A stretch of 64,000 nucleotides of DNA from Mycolicibacterium brisbanense. GTDB lineage: Bacteria; Actinomycetota; Actinomycetes; Mycobacteriales; Mycobacteriaceae. The notes beneath the pieces are model-generated. The model searched no databases and was not told the DNA's origin. It saw nothing but the letters and a program-made list of their open reading frames with translations. The stretch spans positions 62,001 to 126,000 of the forward strand of contig NZ_BCSX01000054.1 of NCBI RefSeq assembly GCF_001570425.1. The letters run 5' to 3'. Both the position numbers and the translations under genes were made by a program. Shown here in pieces: positions 1-7,416 of the stretch (positions are counted from its first letter, which is position 1; each line of letters begins with the position of its first letter).

Positions 1-432
1 ATCTGCGTCAAGCAGCTGATCGGCGTGGCAGGCGTTGGCGCCGAACGCATTCACCGCGCGCTCGGGTTGCCCGGCGGTATCGAGGGTGCCGTGCGTGTGC
101 TTGAACTGCATCCCCTGCTGAACCCGGCTGCCTACGTCAGCGCGGAGTTCGGGCCCGACACCGTGTCGGTGCGGCGCTCGCCGGCACACGAGGACGGTGC
201 TTGGGTGTCATTGACCGGGCCTGCCGAGATCCGGCCGTTGCAAGCCATCGTCGCTGCCGTCGACCCGCATTTGGCCGTCGAAGTGAGCGGCTCGGATGCC
301 GAGTGGACAGCGCGGATTATTGAAAGCGACTCGGCAGCAAAGGAATTCAGTGAGGTTGCGGTGGTCAAGTTCAGTGGCGGCGCGTCGTTTGTCTTCGAGC
401 CACGGAAGTCACTGCCGCTGACTGTGGTGTGA
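1..432 (+). CDS. C-terminal part of an unrecognised protein (cut by the window edge)
   Basis: The frame is open from base 1 and ends at TGA 430-432, so at least 143 C-terminal residues are present and the true start lies to the left. The first visible residues read ICVKQLIGVAGVG. The rest is a mixed alpha/beta-looking soluble sequence with no signal peptide, membrane segment or motif I can name. A GTG at 25 could be used as a start, but the upstream frame stays open, so a longer protein is more likely. Third codon positions are strongly G/C, as in the neighbouring genes. Function is unknown. Its stop codon lies inside the opposing weak frame at 409-910. Confidence 0.6.
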   Translation: MCVKQLIGVAGVGAERIHRALGLPGGIEGAVRVLELHPLLNPAAYVSAEFGPDTVSVRRSPAHEDGAWVSLTGPAEIRPLQAIVAAVDPHLAVEVSGSDAEWTARIIESDSAAKEFSEVAVVKFSGGASFVFEPRKSLPLTVV

Positions 433-910
433 GGGGTTGTCTACCCGCCCAAGCGGTGTCAGGCAGGCGCGAGCATCAGGGATCCGTTGCCCCATGGGTT
501 CAGGGCGCCATCGGTGCCTCGTATGGACCTGATTGTCTTTGCCGCGGAGATAATCTCGGCGGGCACCGATGGCTTTGGCCGGGTTCGCGCGGTTTTCGAG
601 TACCAGCAGGCCGGCCTTCCAGTCGTCGAAGTTGTTCTGGATCACTGCGGGTCCGACAATCATCTCGATGAAGTCACGCTCCGTGTACTCATGGAAAGGC
701 GCGTTTCGTCCCAGCCCCATGACACGAAATCGCTGAGATACCCTGACTTATTCTGGTACAGAAGGCTTTCCATGCCCACCCTGGGGTCTGATCGTTGTAG
801 GCGATATCCATGGATTGCCTGAACGCTCCGCAGCTCGTCAGCAACAGGCAGAACTGTAGGACGGGTCCTGCCCGTCGCCGCCGGTGCTCCACTGTAGAGG
901 ACTGTCGCAA
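409..910 (-). pseudogene. Probable remnant of a small lipoprotein gene, frameshifted
   Basis: Two overlapping minus-strand frames look like pieces of one gene. The upstream piece (910 down to 689) starts MRQSSTVEHRRRR and runs into a short hydrophobic stretch ending LLLTSC, a lipobox-like signal. The downstream piece (about 740 down to 409) holds FIEMIVGPAVIQNNFDDW and shows the G/C-rich third positions of real coding DNA from about 720 to 560. Neither is a convincing complete protein, and the join near 700-740 would need a frameshift. It begins 30 nt after the lipoprotein gene at 941-1570 on the same strand, so it may be the last member of that operon in decay. The family is not recognised. 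A sequencing error is an alternative explanation. Confidence 0.35.
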
Positions 911-940
911 GGAGTCGAGTGCGTGCGTGTTCGACGGATT

Positions 941-1570
941 CTAGGGTTGCGCATGCTCGAGTTGATCGAGTATCTCCTGAGTGAATTGCTTACGCTCGGA
1001 CGGTCCGACGGTGGATACATGTATGAGGGTCGCCCCATTCAGCCTGTAGGCGTCGTCGCCCAAATCGCCGTACAGCAGCACGGTGTTGGAGTCGGGGCGG
1101 CGTTCTGTCCGCCTGTCGAGGCTTGCGCTGGCGGCAAGGCAGCCCGGTATAGCTGCCACGACTCGGCTGAACGCGGTGCCGGATGCAACGCTGTCGGGGT
1201 ATACCGCAACGTTCTGGGTCAGCATCAGCGATCCGTCGATCAGCGGGTGTGGGATAGCCGCCGCATACGTGACCGAACGAAATTGAGTCCAATTGTGTCC
1301 GAAGACGGTTTGTTGGTCGTAGACCGCGCGGCACGGTGCGGACGTGTCCGTGATAGCGACTGGTACGGTTCGTTCCCCGTGATCGGGTTCATTCGGCGCC
1401 TCGAATCCCTGTATTCCGGAGATCTGTCGCACTTCGTCGAGTGAGAGTACGGCGGGTGGTTTATCGGAACTGGGGCTCGATGTCGGAGTGACAGTTGAAT
1501 CGTTGCCGCACGCAGCCGCAACGAAAGCGCAACAAACTAGCGCTGCGGTGCTGAGATTTATACGGACCAT
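941..1570 (-). CDS. Lipoprotein with PknH-like extracellular sensor domain
   Basis: 209 aa. The N-terminus MVRINLSTAALVCCAFVAAACG is a lipoprotein signal with the lipid-modified cysteine at position 21, followed by a Thr/Ser/Pro linker. The remainder fits the PknH_C-type sensor domain of mycobacterial lipoproteins. It has an early SLDEVRQISGI segment, paired cysteines (CRAVYD near 80 and IPGCL near 145) and the NVAVYPDSVASGTAF stretch typical of the family. The protein is expected on the outer face of the plasma membrane, and its ligand is unknown. Its ATG lies 13 nt inside the 3' end of the ESX-type gene upstream (1558-2469), so the two are probably translationally coupled. It could serve as partner of the ESX substrate, which is inference from position. 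Confidence 0.7.
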   Translation of the reverse strand: MVRINLSTAALVCCAFVAAACGNDSTVTPTSSPSSDKPPAVLSLDEVRQISGIQGFEAPNEPDHGERTVPVAITDTSAPCRAVYDQQTVFGHNWTQFRSVTYAAAIPHPLIDGSLMLTQNVAVYPDSVASGTAFSRVVAAIPGCLAASASLDRRTERRPDSNTVLLYGDLGDDAYRLNGATLIHVSTVGPSERKQFTQEILDQLEHAQP

Positions 1571-2469
1571 GGCTTGCTGACTCTCGGGACGTTGGCAAGC
1601 CCGGATGGTCCAGTGATTCCGAGCGGTCCACGGGCGCCCGCAGGTGCTGTGGTCGTAGACCCGCCCGGCACGGTAGGAGGTGCTATGCCGCTGAGGTCTA
1701 GTCCGAGTTCAGAACCTTCGCGTGTCAAATCACCAAGTTCCTTCAGGAGTTGATCGCGTTCTTGATTCCATGCCTTGCCTTGCGCCGCATACTCTGGACG
1801 GTCAGGAGGCTTGCTGGCGTTGTGTCTCCGGATCTTATCCATCAGCTCCTTGAACTTGATCGTCCACTCAGCGACTTTCGCGTCTGGCGTGGGTTCCCAA
1901 GGGTCAGGGGCGGGGGTGGTTGTCGGGCTCTGCTTCCAGCCGCTTTTCTTGCCGCCAGCGAGCGCGCTCTTTTTGTCGTCTCCACCGATTTCGTCGTATT
2001 CCTTGCCGATGCCGCGGACGCGTTCTCCGATGGCGGTCATTTCGTTGTTGGATTGTTGGATGATGTCGCTGATCTGGCCGAGGCCCTTGCTGGCGATGGC
2101 GAGTTTGACGTATTCGCCGGATTTGTCGTTGGGGGCTGAGGCGGCGGCGCTGGTGACCCAGTCGCGGATCTGGTCGAGGTTTTGTCGGCCGGCGGTGACG
2201 ACGGCGGCGGAGCGGTCGACTTCGGTGGCCATCCGCTGGTCGAGGTCGGCGAGTTTGCCGTAGAGGGCGGCGTGTTGCTGGTTTTTGGCGGTGTAGGCGT
2301 CGGCGGCTGAACCTTGCCAGCGGGAGTCAGGCGTGGCGGCTTGGACGGCGGTCTGCATGTCGCGTAGTTGTGAGCTGCGGTCGAATTCCGCGCCGGTTTG
2401 TGGTGCGCCGGAGCCGAAGGTGTTGCGGGCTTGGTCCCAGGTTGAGTAGAAGGCGTCGAGCGCGCTCAT
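1558..2469 (-). CDS. ESX-associated protein, EspA/EspE-like N-terminal domain
   Basis: 303 aa, start ATG. The first ~150 residues form a long helical region with a WxG turn (DSRWQGSAADAY near residue 50), then HAALYGKLADLDQRM and QNLDQIRDWV. This is the pattern of the EspA/EspE domain of ESX-1 secretion-associated proteins, a cousin of the WXG100 hairpin. A second charged helical block (~180-260) follows, then a Pro/Gly/Thr-rich tail ending PRVSKPWSV. There is no Sec signal, as expected for a type VII substrate. It follows the TetR gene by only 4 nt and overlaps the lipoprotein gene downstream. No toxin active site is evident in the C-terminal half, so effector function is not claimed. Confidence 0.65.
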   Translation of the reverse strand: MSALDAFYSTWDQARNTFGSGAPQTGAEFDRSSQLRDMQTAVQAATPDSRWQGSAADAYTAKNQQHAALYGKLADLDQRMATEVDRSAAVVTAGRQNLDQIRDWVTSAAASAPNDKSGEYVKLAIASKGLGQISDIIQQSNNEMTAIGERVRGIGKEYDEIGGDDKKSALAGGKKSGWKQSPTTTPAPDPWEPTPDAKVAEWTIKFKELMDKIRRHNASKPPDRPEYAAQGKAWNQERDQLLKELGDLTREGSELGLDLSGIAPPTVPGGSTTTAPAGARGPLGITGPSGLANVPRVSKPWSV

Positions 2470-2473
2470 CGGA

Positions 2474-3088
2474 TCAGTCTAAGGGCGACGCGGCGGCCGT
2501 AATGACAGCAGATCCGACCCATCGCCGCAGGTAGGCGCGCAGTGCCTCGCCGGTGCGTGGCGGCCGGCCGGGATCGATGACGAACGATTGGATGATCCGC
2601 AGCAGATGCTCGGCGAGCTCATCGAGGTCGTCGTCGGTGAATCCGAGGCCGGCCCAGTCGACGTCGAACCGGCGCAGCACAGCCCGGGCGAAATCCACCG
2701 CCACGTCCGAGGTCACCGACTCGGTGTGCACGTCGGCACGCCCGGGAGCGATCAGCAGGCCGATGTGCTTGTCCTTCGGGAGCCACTCCAGTGCGGTGGC
2801 GATCGCTTCGGTGACAGCCTCCACGGGATCGGTGATGCCCTGCAGGTGCGCGGCCAGCCGGTCGAGGAAATCGCTGGCAGCATGCACCGCGGCGGCCACC
2901 AGCAGCGCGTCGGTGCTGGGGAAGTACCGGTATACGGTTTGACGGGTGACACCGAGGGTGCGGGCGACGTCGGCGATGGAGAAGTCGGCGCCGCGCTCGT
3001 CGATCGCCTTGCTGGCGGCGGTCAAAATGCGCGCGACGGCCTCGTCATCGGTGGCGGGCGCTGAGCCGGCCCAGCCGTGGGTACGCAC
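2474..3088 (-). CDS. TetR family transcriptional regulator
   Basis: 204 aa. Residues ~14-60 form the TetR DNA-binding domain, with helix-turn-helix IADVARTLGVTRQTVYRYFPS. The C-terminal ligand-binding part is helical and typical in length. The gene starts 17 nt after the CYP125-like P450 gene and is read with it, so P450 and regulator are probably co-transcribed. A likely role is repression of its own operon through the dyad in front of the P450 gene (4389-4418), which is inference from position. It precedes the ESX-type gene by 4 nt, so read-through into that gene is plausible. Confidence 0.88.
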   Translation of the reverse strand: MRTHGWAGSAPATDDEAVARILTAASKAIDERGADFSIADVARTLGVTRQTVYRYFPSTDALLVAAAVHAASDFLDRLAAHLQGITDPVEAVTEAIATALEWLPKDKHIGLLIAPGRADVHTESVTSDVAVDFARAVLRRFDVDWAGLGFTDDDLDELAEHLLRIIQSFVIDPGRPPRTGEALRAYLRRWVGSAVITAAASPLD

Positions 3089-3105
3089 CCGGGAATTGTA
3101 GCCAG

Positions 3106-4356
3106 CTACCGGTAGGCGACCTGCAGATCCTTGACGCCGTTGATCCAGCCCGACCGAAGCCGTTGCGGTTCAGCCAGTTTGGAGATGTTCGGAATCTGGT
3201 CGGCGATCTCGTTGAAGATCAGCTTGATCTCCATGCGAGCCAGGTTGGCGCCGATGCAGTAGTGCGCGCCGTTGCCGCCGAACCCGAGATGTGGGTTGGG
3301 ATCGCGCAGAATGTTGAACTGGAACGGGTTGTCGAACACGTCTTCGTCGTAGTTGGCGGAGCTGTAGAAGAGTCCGACGCGTTGCCCGGCGCGCACGGTG
3401 ACACCGCCGATTTCGGTGTCGACCAGAGCGGTGCGCTGGAAGCAGTGCACGGGGGTGGCCCACCGGACAATCTCGTCGACGGCTGTCGCGGGCCGTTCGC
3501 GCTTGAAAAGCTCCCATTGGTCCGGGTTTTCGAAGAACGCGTTCATGCCGTGCGTCATGGCGTTGCGGGTGGTCTCGTTGCCGGCCACTGCAAGAAGGAT
3601 GACGAAGAACGCGAACTCGACGTCGGTGATGGATTCACCACCTCCGTCGCTCAGGTCGGCCTGCACGAGCTTTGTGACGATGTCATCGGCCGGACACTGA
3701 CGGCGCTGCTCGGCCATGTTGTACGCGTAGCCCATCAGCTCGGCGTTGGCCGTCGTCGGATCGCTGTCGAAGTCTGGGTCGTCGGTGTTCATGATCGCGT
3801 TGGTCCAGTGGAACAACCTCTCCCGGTCGGCTTCCGGCACTCCGATCAGATCGGCGATGGCCTGCAGCGGAAGACACATCGCGATGTCTTCGACAAAGTT
3901 GCCGGAATCTCGTTCTTTGGCGGTGGCCACGATCTCGCGCGCGGCGACGGCGAGCTTCTCCTCCAGCGTGGCCACGGCTCGCGGCGTGAACAGTCGCGAC
4001 ACGATCTTGCGCAGCCGGGTGTGCTCAGGTGCATCGTGATTGATCAGAAGGGCTTTGGTCAGGTCCAGTTGCTCGCTGGTGACGCCCTCGGGCAGGCGCA
4101 TGACCGCGCCCTTGGCATTGGTGGACCACACGTCGCCGCCGTTGCGGGAGATGGTCTTGATGTCCTCGTGCCGGCTGACCACCCAGTAGCCGCCGTCGTT
4201 GAAGATCGATTCGCCCTGCTCGTTCCACCACACCGGGGCGGTCTTGCGCAGCTGGGCGAACTCGGCGACCGGGATGCCATGGAGCAGCACCTCGGGGTCG
4301 GTGAAGTCGTATCCCTGCCCGAACGGACAGGCGCTCAGTGTCGTCAAACCGACCAT
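3106..4356 (-). CDS. Cytochrome P450, CYP125-like
   Basis: 416 aa, usual length for a bacterial P450. Landmarks: I-helix AGNETTRN near 260, ExxR in VDEIVRWATPV, and the heme loop FGGNGAHYCIGANLAR with the ligand cysteine near 367. Segments such as YDFTDPEVL, PVAEFAQLRK, RLRKIVSRLFTPRAV and QRLRSGWINGVK closely follow the CYP125 family, which oxidises the terminal side-chain carbon (C26/C27) of sterols. This copy lies outside the cholesterol regulon neighbourhood, so it is probably a CYP125-type paralogue and its substrate is uncertain. No ferredoxin gene is adjacent. A dyad between this gene and purD is the likely control site. Confidence 0.85.
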   Translation of the reverse strand: MVGLTTLSACPFGQGYDFTDPEVLLHGIPVAEFAQLRKTAPVWWNEQGESIFNDGGYWVVSRHEDIKTISRNGGDVWSTNAKGAVMRLPEGVTSEQLDLTKALLINHDAPEHTRLRKIVSRLFTPRAVATLEEKLAVAAREIVATAKERDSGNFVEDIAMCLPLQAIADLIGVPEADRERLFHWTNAIMNTDDPDFDSDPTTANAELMGYAYNMAEQRRQCPADDIVTKLVQADLSDGGGESITDVEFAFFVILLAVAGNETTRNAMTHGMNAFFENPDQWELFKRERPATAVDEIVRWATPVHCFQRTALVDTEIGGVTVRAGQRVGLFYSSANYDEDVFDNPFQFNILRDPNPHLGFGGNGAHYCIGANLARMEIKLIFNEIADQIPNISKLAEPQRLRSGWINGVKDLQVAYR

Positions 4357-4388
4357 CTCCTCGTGTGACGTCGAACACTTTCTTGAGT

Positions 4389-4418
4389 TTGACCATACAC
4401 CTCGGTGTCAACTGTATG
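4389..4418. promoter_or_regulatory. Candidate TetR-type operator in the P450/purD gap
   Basis: In the 92-bp divergent gap, nested inverted repeats stand out. ACACC-tc-GGTGT (4397-4408) is a tight dyad, TTGAC/GTCAA (4389-4393 and 4407-4411) overlaps it, and CATACA/TGTATG (4394-4399 and 4413-4418) spans it. Size and symmetry suit a TetR dimer. The regulator encoded downstream of the P450 is the obvious candidate. Binding is inferred, not shown. Confidence 0.45.
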
Positions 4419-4434
4419 CCCTAAGGCGTGCGGC

Positions 4435-4440
4435 TACGCT
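4435..4440 (+). promoter_or_regulatory. -10 box of purD (TACGCT), leaderless type
   Basis: TACGCT fits the mycobacterial TANNNT -10 pattern and ends 8 nt before the GTG at 4449. Transcription would then begin at or next to the start codon, giving a leaderless mRNA. No Shine-Dalgarno sequence is seen, which agrees. Confidence 0.5.
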
Positions 4441-4448
4441 TTACGTCC

Positions 4449-5717
4449 GTGCGCGTCCTCGTGATCGGATCCGGTGCCCGTGAACACGCTCTGCTCCTGG
4501 CGCTGCGTCGGGATCCAGAGGTCGAAGAGGTGGCGATCGCCCCCGGCAATGCGGGAACGGCGATCATCGCCGACCAGTACGACGTCGACGTCACCTCCGG
4601 CGAAGCGGTCGTCAAACTCGCCCAGCGGCTGAAGTCCGACCTCGTGGTGATCGGCCCCGAGGTGCCGCTGGTGCTCGGGGTCGCGGACGCGGTGCGTGAG
4701 GCAGGCATCGCCTGCTTCGGTCCGACGAAGGACGCCGCCCGCATCGAAGGCTCCAAGGCCTTCGCCAAGGACGTCATGACCAAGGCCGGAGTCCGGACCG
4801 CGAGCAGTGAGATCGTCGACAACCCCGGGCACCTCGATGCGGCGCTGGACCGCTTCGGCCCGCCGGCCGGGCAGGCCGCCTGGGTGGTCAAGGACGACGG
4901 CCTGGCCGCGGGCAAGGGTGTGGTGGTCACCACCGACCCCGACACCGCGCGGGCACACGCCGCCAGCCTGCTCGACTCCGGCCACCCGGTGCTGCTGGAG
5001 TCGTTCCTCGACGGCCCCGAGGTTTCGCTGTTCTGTGTGGTCGACGGCGAGACCGTGGTCCCGCTGCTGCCCGCGCAGGACTTCAAGCGTATAGAGACAG
5101 GCGACTCGGGACCCAACACCGGCGGCATGGGTGCCTACTCACCGCTGCCGTGGCTGCCCGAAGCCGTGATCACACAGATCGTCGACGAAATCGTCAAACC
5201 CGTTGCCGCAGAACTGGTTGCGCGGGGCAGCTCGTTCTCGGGCCTGCTGTACGCAGGCCTGGCCATCACGTCGAATGGGCCCGCGGTGGTCGAATTCAAC
5301 TGCCGCTTCGGCGATCCCGAGACGCAGGCGGTGCTGGCGTTGCTGGAGTCACCGCTGGGGCAGCTGTTGCGCGCGGCTGCGACCGGTGAACTGGCATCGT
5401 TCGGCGACCTGCAATGGCACGACGGCTATGCCGTCGCCGTGGTGGTGGCTGCCGAAAACTACCCGGGCCGGCCTCGGCTCGGTGACGTGATCACCGGGTC
5501 GGAGGCCGACGGCGTGCTGCACGCCGGTACCGCGCGTCGCGATGACGGCGCCATCGTTTCCTCCGGCGGCCGGGTGCTCTCGGTGGTGGGTACCGGCCCT
5601 GACCTGTCGGCTGCCCGCGACGTCGCGTACTCGTTGGCCAAGTCAATCAAGTTGCCGGGCAGCCACTTCCGCACTGACATCGCCCTGGCCGCGGCCGAGG
5701 GACGCATCGGCCTCTAG
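4449..5717 (+). CDS. purD: Phosphoribosylamine-glycine ligase (GARS)
   Basis: 422 aa, an ATP-grasp enzyme. It makes glycinamide ribonucleotide from phosphoribosylamine, glycine and ATP, the second step of purine synthesis. The start is GTG 4449 (VRVLVIGSGAREHAL), because the P-loop-like GSGAREHAL must lie at the N-terminus and the length then equals the usual 422. Other landmarks are KDDGLAAGKGV in the ATP-grasp domain, GPNTGGMGAYSP and the metal-binding EFNCRFGDPETQ. It stands alone downstream of a leaderless-type -10 box, divergent from the P450 gene. A hairpin follows at 5733-5793. Confidence 0.97.
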   Translation: MRVLVIGSGAREHALLLALRRDPEVEEVAIAPGNAGTAIIADQYDVDVTSGEAVVKLAQRLKSDLVVIGPEVPLVLGVADAVREAGIACFGPTKDAARIEGSKAFAKDVMTKAGVRTASSEIVDNPGHLDAALDRFGPPAGQAAWVVKDDGLAAGKGVVVTTDPDTARAHAASLLDSGHPVLLESFLDGPEVSLFCVVDGETVVPLLPAQDFKRIETGDSGPNTGGMGAYSPLPWLPEAVITQIVDEIVKPVAAELVARGSSFSGLLYAGLAITSNGPAVVEFNCRFGDPETQAVLALLESPLGQLLRAAATGELASFGDLQWHDGYAVAVVVAAENYPGRPRLGDVITGSEADGVLHAGTARRDDGAIVSSGGRVLSVVGTGPDLSAARDVAYSLAKSIKLPGSHFRTDIALAAAEGRIGL

Positions 5718-5732
5718 GGCTCACCTTCCTAG

Positions 5733-5793
5733 CGCGAGCAGACGCTGCGGAACCGGAAGCGCGGCGTGTCGGGTACCGCACTGTCTGCTCGCG
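5733..5793. terminator. Hairpin between convergent purD and esterase genes
   Basis: CGCGAGCAGAC (5733-5743) pairs with GTCTGCTCGCG (5783-5793), and the stem is extended inward by TGCGG (5746-5750) with CCGCA (5776-5780) after a 2-nt mismatch. There is no U-tract, as is common for mycobacterial terminators. It lies between two genes that face each other and can serve both. Confidence 0.5.
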
Positions 5794-5837
5794 GGAGAAG
5801 GTGACGCGCGGGAGAAGGTGACGCGGGAGAGGGTGAC
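5791..5837. repeat. Three tandem copies of a 15-bp unit
   Basis: GCGGGAGAAGGTGAC occurs at 5791-5805 and 5808-5822, and once with a single change (GCGGGAGAGGGTGAC) at 5823-5837. The array directly abuts the hairpin's right arm and ends 8 nt before the esterase stop codon. It is probably slippage-generated intergenic sequence, and I see no coding or CRISPR character. Confidence 0.75.
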
Positions 5838-5844
5838 GCCGGGA

Positions 5845-6669
5845 TCAGGCCACCAGCAGCGGAGCCATCCAGGAGATCTCGGCGGGCAACTGCTGACTCC
5901 AGAATCCTGAGTCGTGACCGCCGGGGGAGAAGCCGCCGGCCGGAGGGTGGGGCAGCTGCGCGATGAACTGCTGAGTGGCTGAGTAGAAGGGATCGCTGTT
6001 GCCGCAATCGATCCGGATCGGGATCGATGCCAGTGCCGGCAGTCCCCACACCGTGTTGGCGGCGTAGTCGTCGGCGCCGTCGAAGGCGCCGGGCGCGGTC
6101 GCCCCGGACGATGTCCACAGCGCCGGGCTCACCGCGCAGATCGCCGCGGTGCGCGCAGGTCCCAGTCGTGCACCGAGCAGCAGGGCGCCGTAGCCGCCCA
6201 TCGACCAGCCGAGGAAGCCCACCCGCGAGGTGTCCAGACCCTGATCGCCCAGCATCGGGATCAGCTCGTTCAGCACCATCGCCCCCGAGTCCTCACCGGA
6301 CGCGCGCTTGTGCCAGTAGCCGCCTCCGCCGTCGACGGCGACGACCGCAAACGGTGGCAGGCCGGCCGCAACCGCTTGTGCCAGGCCGTTTTCCACGCCG
6401 CCCGCCATCACCTCGGCGGCGTCGGAACCCTTGCCGTGCAGGGCGATCACGGGTCGCAGCTTGCCGGTCTGGCCGGGTGGGCGGGCGATGGCCCAATTGG
6501 TGTCGACGCCGCCGCGGGCTGCGGACGTGAACGATCCGCTGACGTAGGTCGGGGCGGCAGCGGGCGGATTGGCCATCGCGGGAGCGGACGGAAGGGCTAC
6601 CCCCAGCGTGTAGGCACCGGCCGCACCGGCACCGAGGCGCAGCAGGGCGCGACGGTTCAAGTCAGGCAT
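5845..6669 (-). CDS. Exported alpha/beta-hydrolase (Rv0774c-like esterase)
   Basis: 274 aa from ATG 6669. The start was chosen so that the Tat signal MPDLNRRALLRLGAG is N-terminal; an ATG at 6726 would place a long charged stretch in front of it. The mature part has the alpha/beta-hydrolase nucleophile elbow GWSMGG (Ser about residue 155), an oxyanion-type PVIALHGKG and a terminal GGHDSGFW holding the probable catalytic His. It resembles the M. tuberculosis Rv0774c esterase, which lies at the same place next to purD and the TetR gene Rv0775. The substrate is unknown, with ester or lipid hydrolysis outside the membrane likely. It is convergent with purD and divergent from the TetR gene at 6787. 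Confidence 0.82.
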   Translation of the reverse strand: MPDLNRRALLRLGAGAAGAYTLGVALPSAPAMANPPAAAPTYVSGSFTSAARGGVDTNWAIARPPGQTGKLRPVIALHGKGSDAAEVMAGGVENGLAQAVAAGLPPFAVVAVDGGGGYWHKRASGEDSGAMVLNELIPMLGDQGLDTSRVGFLGWSMGGYGALLLGARLGPARTAAICAVSPALWTSSGATAPGAFDGADDYAANTVWGLPALASIPIRIDCGNSDPFYSATQQFIAQLPHPPAGGFSPGGHDSGFWSQQLPAEISWMAPLLVA

Positions 6670-6786
6670 GGCGGCCATCTTGCCATCGCGTGATCGCCAC
6701 CGGCGAATGGCTCCGGTGCGCGACAAACCTGAGTAGAGGCTGATGAATTGCCGAAAGCGCGATGGCGCGTCGGCTCAGCTGGCAGC

Positions 6787-7416
6787 ATGCTAGTGGTGAC
6801 AGCAGCAGTCACTCCGAAGGGGGAGCGTCGGCGATACGCCCTCGTAAGGGCGGCCGCTGACCTGTTGTGTGAGGGCGGATTCGACGCCGTTCGTCACCGT
6901 GCGGTGGCCCGCCGGGCAGGTTTGCCACTCGCGTCGACCACCTACTATTTCTCGTCGCTCGACGACCTGATCGCCAAGGCCGTGGAGGACATCGGAATCC
7001 GGGAAGCCGAGCAGCTGAAGGCCGGCGTGGCCGCGTTGAGCCGTCGCCGCCGCGGCGCAGAATCGACGGCCGACGTGCTGGTGGACCTCCTGGTCGGGGA
7101 TTCTCCGGAAACCCGGGTCACCGAGCAGTTGATCTCCCGCTACGAGCGCTACATCGCGTGCGCGCGCCAGCCCGGGCTGCGCGACATCCAGCGCCGCATC
7201 CGGCAACAGCGCACCGATGCCGTGGTGGAAGCGGTCGAACGGTCGGGCCGGGCGGTGCGTTCGGAATTGCTGACCGCGCTGGTGTGCGCGGTGGACGGCG
7301 CGGTGGTCGCGTCGCTCATGGACGAAGGTGACGGTCCCCGCGCCAGTGCGCGCGCGACGCTCATCGATGTGATCGATGTGCTCGCCCCGGTCGACGAGCG
7401 GCCCGTGCACATCTAA
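6787..7416 (+). CDS. TetR family regulator (Rv0775-like)
   Basis: 209 aa from ATG 6787, with GTG codons just downstream as alternatives. The DNA-binding domain lies at ~10-60 with AVARRAGLPLASTTYYFSSLDDL as helix-turn-helix. The C-terminal half is helical with several Arg-rich helices. It is divergent from the esterase gene with 117 bp between them, so the esterase is a natural target. The 3' end overlaps the tail of relZ by 4 nt in convergent orientation. Confidence 0.82.
   Translation: MLVVTAAVTPKGERRRYALVRAAADLLCEGGFDAVRHRAVARRAGLPLASTTYYFSSLDDLIAKAVEDIGIREAEQLKAGVAALSRRRRGAESTADVLVDLLVGDSPETRVTEQLISRYERYIACARQPGLRDIQRRIRQQRTDAVVEAVERSGRAVRSELLTALVCAVDGAVVASLMDEGDGPRASARATLIDVIDVLAPVDERPVHI

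Noticed and set aside
5791..5837. Short tandem repeats as a possible CRISPR array
   Set aside because: Units are 15 bp with 0-2 bp between them, no spacers and no cas genes nearby.
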